DNA from: an uncultured delta proteobacterium
GTDB taxonomy: Bacteria; Myxococcota_A; Polyangia; Polyangiales; Ga0077539
Reading direction: 5' to 3'
Length of the DNA: 8,434 nt
NCBI GenBank assembly: GCA_903860995.1
Contig: CAIOSS010000826.1
Coordinates: forward strand, 1 to 8,434
Shown here: in pieces, positions 5,963-8,434 of the stretch
Position numbering within the stretch: position 1 is the stretch's first letter
Layout of the letters: the number at the start of each line of letters is the position of its first letter
The notes under the pieces: generated by a model
Databases searched by the model: none
The model's input: only the letters and a program-made list of their open reading frames with translations
What the model was told of the DNA's origin: nothing
Made by a program: the position numbers and the translations under genes

Positions 5963-7516
5963 CTACGGCGTGGGCGTGCGGCCGACGGCGAGGATGAAGG
6001 TCTGGTCGGGCTCCATCGGAAACCCGACGAAGTTCGGGTCGGCCGCGGAGCGGTCGCGGTAGTAGTCGCGGTAGCCGCGGAAGAAGTCGTCGATGAGCCG
6101 GTTGGCCCGCAGCGCCGTGGAGAGGGTGGTGACGTACTCCGGCGGCTCCATGTCGGCCACGAAGAGGAAGTACCCCGGGCGCAGTCGGCCGGCGTAGCGC
6201 TGCAGCGGGCGCACCTCCCAGCCCGCGCGGGTGAAGATCGCCCGCAGCTGCTCGGCGCGCGCCGTGGCCTCGGGGTCGTCGGCGGTGACGGCGACCCAGG
6301 CGGGGCGGCCGCGGGGGACGGCGCCCAGCCGCCGGACGAGGTCGGCGGTGGCGCGCTCGTCGAGGTTGCCCACGGTGAAGGCCGGCGCGGCCGGCGCAGC
6401 CCCCGGGGTCGGGGCCGGGGCCGCGGGGGCGGTGACCGCCGTGCGGCCATTGGCCGGGGAGCGCCGGGCGCGCACGATCTGCCGCACGCCGAGCGCGCCC
6501 AGGGTGACGAGCACCAGGACGGCCGGGATCATGAAGTCGACCGAGCGCGCCCAGGGCGGCAGCGACCGGAGGCGCTCGCCTCGCGGGGCCACGGGGGCGC
6601 GGCGCGGCGCGGGCGCGGGCGCGTCGTCGTCGGTGATCGACTCCCCCCCGAGCAGGGGCGCGAGCTGGTCGATGGCGGCGTCGACGTCGGCGAAGCGCTC
6701 GTCGATGGGGCGCACGACGCAGCGGGCGAACCAGGCGTCGAAGCCATCGGGCAGTGTGTCGGGGAGGCCGAGCGCGCGGGCGCGGCGGCTGGGGTCTTCC
6801 AGGGGCGCGGCGGTGACCTCCGCCCGGAGGGCGGCGCCCACGCCCTGCCAGTACGACACCCCCGTCAGCAGCCGGAACGCCAGCAGCCCGAAGGACCACA
6901 CGTCCGCCGCGCGGGTGGGGGTGACGTCCGGGTCGAGGAGCTCGGGCGCGACCCAGCGCAGCGCCCCGTCGTCGGGCGTGTAGGGTCGCAGCCGCTCGCG
7001 GAGGAGGGCCTCGGTCCAGAAGTCGAGCACCTTGAGGGTGAAGGGGCTGCCGTAGCTCTCGTCCTCGAGCAGGACGATGCGCTCGGGGTCGAGCGTGCCG
7101 TGAGCGCAGCCGACGACGTTCATGGCGTTGAGGGCGTGGGCGAGCTGCGCGAGCACCTCCAGCGTGTCGTCCTGGGAGAGCGGCGCGTCGGCGTACTTCT
7201 CGAGCGTCTTGCCCTTCAAGAAGGGCATCGCGAACCACGGCGCGCCGCTGGCCTTGTCCACCCCCGCGTCGATCAGGTCGACGACGTGGCCGCTGTCGAT
7301 GCCCGCGCGCAGGCTGCCGACCTCCTCGAAGCGCGCGGCCCCCTCCGGGTCGGCCACGAGCGCCGCCGGGAGCACCCGAAGCGCGCACGAGCGGGCGGTC
7401 GCGAGGCGGGTGGCGAGGTACAGATCGCCGCGCGCGCTGCTCTCTCCGAGCGGGCGCACGATGCGGTAGCCGGCGAAGACGCTGCCGGTCATGAGCCGTG
7501 TACGGGGTGGGGCCAT
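5963..7516 (-). CDS. Membrane-anchored Ser/Thr pseudokinase with extracytoplasmic C-terminal domain
   Basis: A 517-residue protein. Residues 15-290 form a Hanks-type kinase fold. Structural marks remain: APE at 190-192 (WVAPELL) and DVWSFG at 205-210. The catalytic residues are nearly all replaced. The glycine loop is degenerate (LGESSARG, 23-30) and the VAIK Lys is Arg47 (CALRVLP). HRDLKPEN has become HGTLDPER (139-146), losing the catalytic Asp, the Lys and the Asn. DFG is DFW (165-167), keeping the Asp. It should therefore be inactive and act as a scaffold, ligand-binding or allosteric partner. A Pro/Ala linker and one membrane helix (about 328-348) are followed by a second Ala/Pro linker and a C-terminal domain of about 130 residues predicted to be periplasmic, which I do not recognise. 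ATG 7516 is used here; ATG 7492 (residue 9) is equally plausible, as neither has a clear ribosome binding site. Confidence 0.88.
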   Translation of the reverse strand: MAPPRTRLMTGSVFAGYRIVRPLGESSARGDLYLATRLATARSCALRVLPAALVADPEGAARFEEVGSLRAGIDSGHVVDLIDAGVDKASGAPWFAMPFLKGKTLEKYADAPLSQDDTLEVLAQLAHALNAMNVVGCAHGTLDPERIVLLEDESYGSPFTLKVLDFWTEALLRERLRPYTPDDGALRWVAPELLDPDVTPTRAADVWSFGLLAFRLLTGVSYWQGVGAALRAEVTAAPLEDPSRRARALGLPDTLPDGFDAWFARCVVRPIDERFADVDAAIDQLAPLLGGESITDDDAPAPAPRRAPVAPRGERLRSLPPWARSVDFMIPAVLVLVTLGALGVRQIVRARRSPANGRTAVTAPAAPAPTPGAAPAAPAFTVGNLDERATADLVRRLGAVPRGRPAWVAVTADDPEATARAEQLRAIFTRAGWEVRPLQRYAGRLRPGYFLFVADMEPPEYVTTLSTALRANRLIDDFFRGYRDYYRDRSAADPNFVGFPMEPDQTFILAVGRTPTP

Positions 7517-7528
7517 CGGGGGTGCGCG

Positions 7529-7534
7529 ATCGTA
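7529..7534 (-). promoter_or_regulatory. Possible -10 element for the pseudokinase gene
   Basis: On the minus strand TACGAT lies in a locally AT-richer patch (CTCTGATACGATCG) between the candidate terminator and the pseudokinase start. A transcription start about 7 bp downstream would give an almost leaderless message for ATG 7516, or a leader of about 30 nt for ATG 7492. No -35 match is evident, so this is speculative. Confidence 0.2.
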
Positions 7535-7543
7535 TCAGAGAAG

Positions 7544-7568
7544 GCCGCGCGGCCCAGCGACGCGCGGC
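7544..7568 (-). terminator. Candidate intrinsic terminator of the Cys-rich repeat gene
   Basis: A perfect inverted repeat of 8 bp (GCCGCGCG and CGCGCGGC) encloses a 9-nt loop, starting 5 bp after the stop codon at 7573-7575. On the minus strand it is followed by the pyrimidine run CTTCTCT rather than a pure T tract. Position and stem strength suggest termination before the pseudokinase gene, which begins 28 bp further on. In such GC-rich DNA an 8-bp stem could also be fortuitous. Confidence 0.4.
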
Positions 7569-7572
7569 GGGC

Positions 7573-8434
7573 TCAGCGGCTCACGTTGATGACGAAGTTG
7601 CCGCAGGTGGTCGCAGCCGTGGTCCGCACCAGGCGCACATAGACCGTCGCGGGCCACGCGACGTTGCGCGTGTAGAACCCGGTGCCCGCGGTGTTGTCGG
7701 TGAAGGCCCAGGTCGTGCCCGGGGTGCCCGAGCAGAACGGCGCTCGCACCGCGCACGAAGTGCGAACCTCCATCCGGATCGACGGGCTGCCCGACACGCC
7801 CGCGCCGGACAGCGTGATCGTCGGCGACCCGCCGCTGGTGCCCGGGAACGCCAGCACATACCACTGCTCGGAGCCCGCCGGCGCCGCCACGTAGCCGCTC
7901 GTCGACGTGCTCGTACCCGGCGTGAGCGAGCCCAGGCTCACCGCAGAGCCGCACACCGTCGCGGGGCCGTCATCGACCACGCCGTTGCAGTTGTCGTCGA
8001 CGCTGTTGCACGTCTCCGGCATCGTCGGCCGGAGGACCGTGTTGCCCGGGCACGCCGCGCCCGTGCCGTTGCAGACCTCCTGCGGGTCGCAGCCCTGGTT
8101 CGCCGGCGTGCTCGAAGCGCGGCACACCGTCCCGTTGGCCACGCCGAGGTCCGCCGGGCACGCCGACGCGCTGCCGTTGCAGGACTCCGCCACGTCGCAG
8201 CCGTTGGCCACCGCCCCGCGACACACCGTCCCGTTGGCCACACCCACGTTGGCAGGGCACGCCGACGCGCTGCCGTTGCAGGTCTCCACCGCGTCGCAGC
8301 CGTTGCCCGCCGACCCGCGGCACACCGTACCGTTGGCCAGACCCAGGTTGGCCGGGCACGCCGAGCCCGTGCCGTTGCAGGTCTCCGCCACGTCGCAGCC
8401 GTTGCCCACCGACGCACGGCACACCGTGCCGTTC
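7573..8434 (-). CDS. Cys-rich tandem-repeat secreted protein with MopE-like motif, N-terminus beyond right edge
   Basis: The frame is open to the right edge, so only the C-terminal 287 or so residues are visible; the true start and any signal peptide lie outside. It opens with repeats of the form NGTVCR..GNGCD..ETCNG...CP, 33 residues each: three regular copies and a diverged fourth of 36 residues. They resemble the Cys-spacing of disintegrin-like repeats common in myxobacterial surface proteins. Next is ETCNSVDDNCNGVVDDG (7966-8016), matching the Asp/Asn-rich C(N/D)G-VDDxCxGxVD pattern of MopE-type putative metal-binding motifs. The last 125 or so residues are Ser/Thr/Gly-rich and beta-strand-like (SEQWYVLAFPG, TVYVRLVRTT, NFVINVSR), reminiscent of a pre-peptidase C-terminal domain; this is inference. 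No C-terminal membrane anchor or sorting tail is visible. An exported structural or adhesive role is likely but unproven. Confidence 0.85.
   Translation of the reverse strand, partial: NGTVCRASVGNGCDVAETCNGTGSACPANLGLANGTVCRGSAGNGCDAVETCNGSASACPANVGVANGTVCRGAVANGCDVAESCNGSASACPADLGVANGTVCRASSTPANQGCDPQEVCNGTGAACPGNTVLRPTMPETCNSVDDNCNGVVDDGPATVCGSAVSLGSLTPGTSTSTSGYVAAPAGSEQWYVLAFPGTSGGSPTITLSGAGVSGSPSIRMEVRTSCAVRAPFCSGTPGTTWAFTDNTAGTGFYTRNVAWPATVYVRLVRTTAATTCGNFVINVSR
8137..8433 (-). repeat. Three in-frame 99-bp tandem repeats
   Basis: The codon for the Asn of NGTVCR recurs at 8431-8433, 8332-8334, 8233-8235 and 8134-8136, exactly 99 bp apart each time. That gives complete 33-codon units at 8433-8335, 8334-8236 and 8235-8137. 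Each unit carries six positionally conserved features: NGTVCR, a Cys-Asp, a Glu-x-Cys-Asn-Gly and a Cys-Pro. A diverged fourth unit (8136 to about 8029) has three extra codons. The array probably continues to the right. Nucleotide identity is high, suggesting recent duplication or gene conversion. Confidence 0.9.

Noticed and set aside
4493..7642. Very long open frames on both strands over the TMTC-like and pseudokinase genes (4493-7642 plus, 4677-7388 minus)
   Set aside because: Both change character across gene boundaries and have no domain signal. The supported genes in this region are the 405-residue and 517-residue proteins.
8137..8433. CRISPR array
   Set aside because: The 99-bp period is an exact multiple of three inside an open frame, there are no alternating unique spacers, and the repeats encode a Cys-rich protein motif.
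8029..8433. True ADAM/snake-venom disintegrin domain or eukaryotic transfer
   Set aside because: The Cys-Asp-x-x-Glu-x-Cys-x-Gly spacing is similar, but short repeats of this sort are widespread in myxobacterial secreted proteins and the codon use matches neighbouring genes.

Overview
The window is very GC-rich, with strong G/C bias at third codon positions that also opens long spurious frames on the opposite strand. Its genes are long, strand-alternating and typical of a large-genome predatory or soil bacterium: Asp/Ala/Pro-linked Cys-rich lipoproteins, Cys-rich tandem-repeat secreted proteins with MopE-like motifs, Hanks-type kinase relatives with a single membrane span, and TPR-fused GT-C glycosyltransferases. 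Together these point to Myxococcota (Polyangia or a related order). This is inference from protein style; there is no rRNA or other marker gene.

Layout from left to right. A Cys-rich lipoprotein (minus strand, start at 775) runs off the left edge. After a divergent 131-bp spacer comes an 879-residue GT39-like membrane protein with a C-terminal TPR array (907-3546, plus). It converges on a 363-residue polytopic membrane protein of unknown function (3565-4656, minus). That gene diverges from a 405-residue TMTC-like GT-C membrane protein (4743-5960, plus). The latter converges, with a 2-bp gap, on a 517-residue membrane-anchored pseudokinase (5963-7516, minus). After a 56-bp gap with a candidate terminator hairpin comes a Cys-rich repeat protein (7573 to the right edge, minus). 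It carries 99-bp in-frame tandem repeats, a MopE-like Asp/Asn/Cys motif and a beta-rich C-terminal domain.

How the genes may work together: three neighbouring genes encode polytopic membrane proteins, two of them recognisably GT-C-like. Lipid-linked-sugar glycosylation at the outer face of the inner membrane is therefore a plausible theme, and the flanking exported Cys-rich proteins would pass through the same compartment. No GT-A sugar transferases, flippases or polymerases are visible, and the strand alternation argues against a single operon, so a dedicated pathway is not demonstrated. The most distinctive items are the pseudokinase, which has lost nearly every catalytic residue but kept the fold-defining ones, and the precise 99-bp repeat array. 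I see no RNA gene, mobile element, CRISPR array or attachment site. The largest gene-free stretch is 131 bp.
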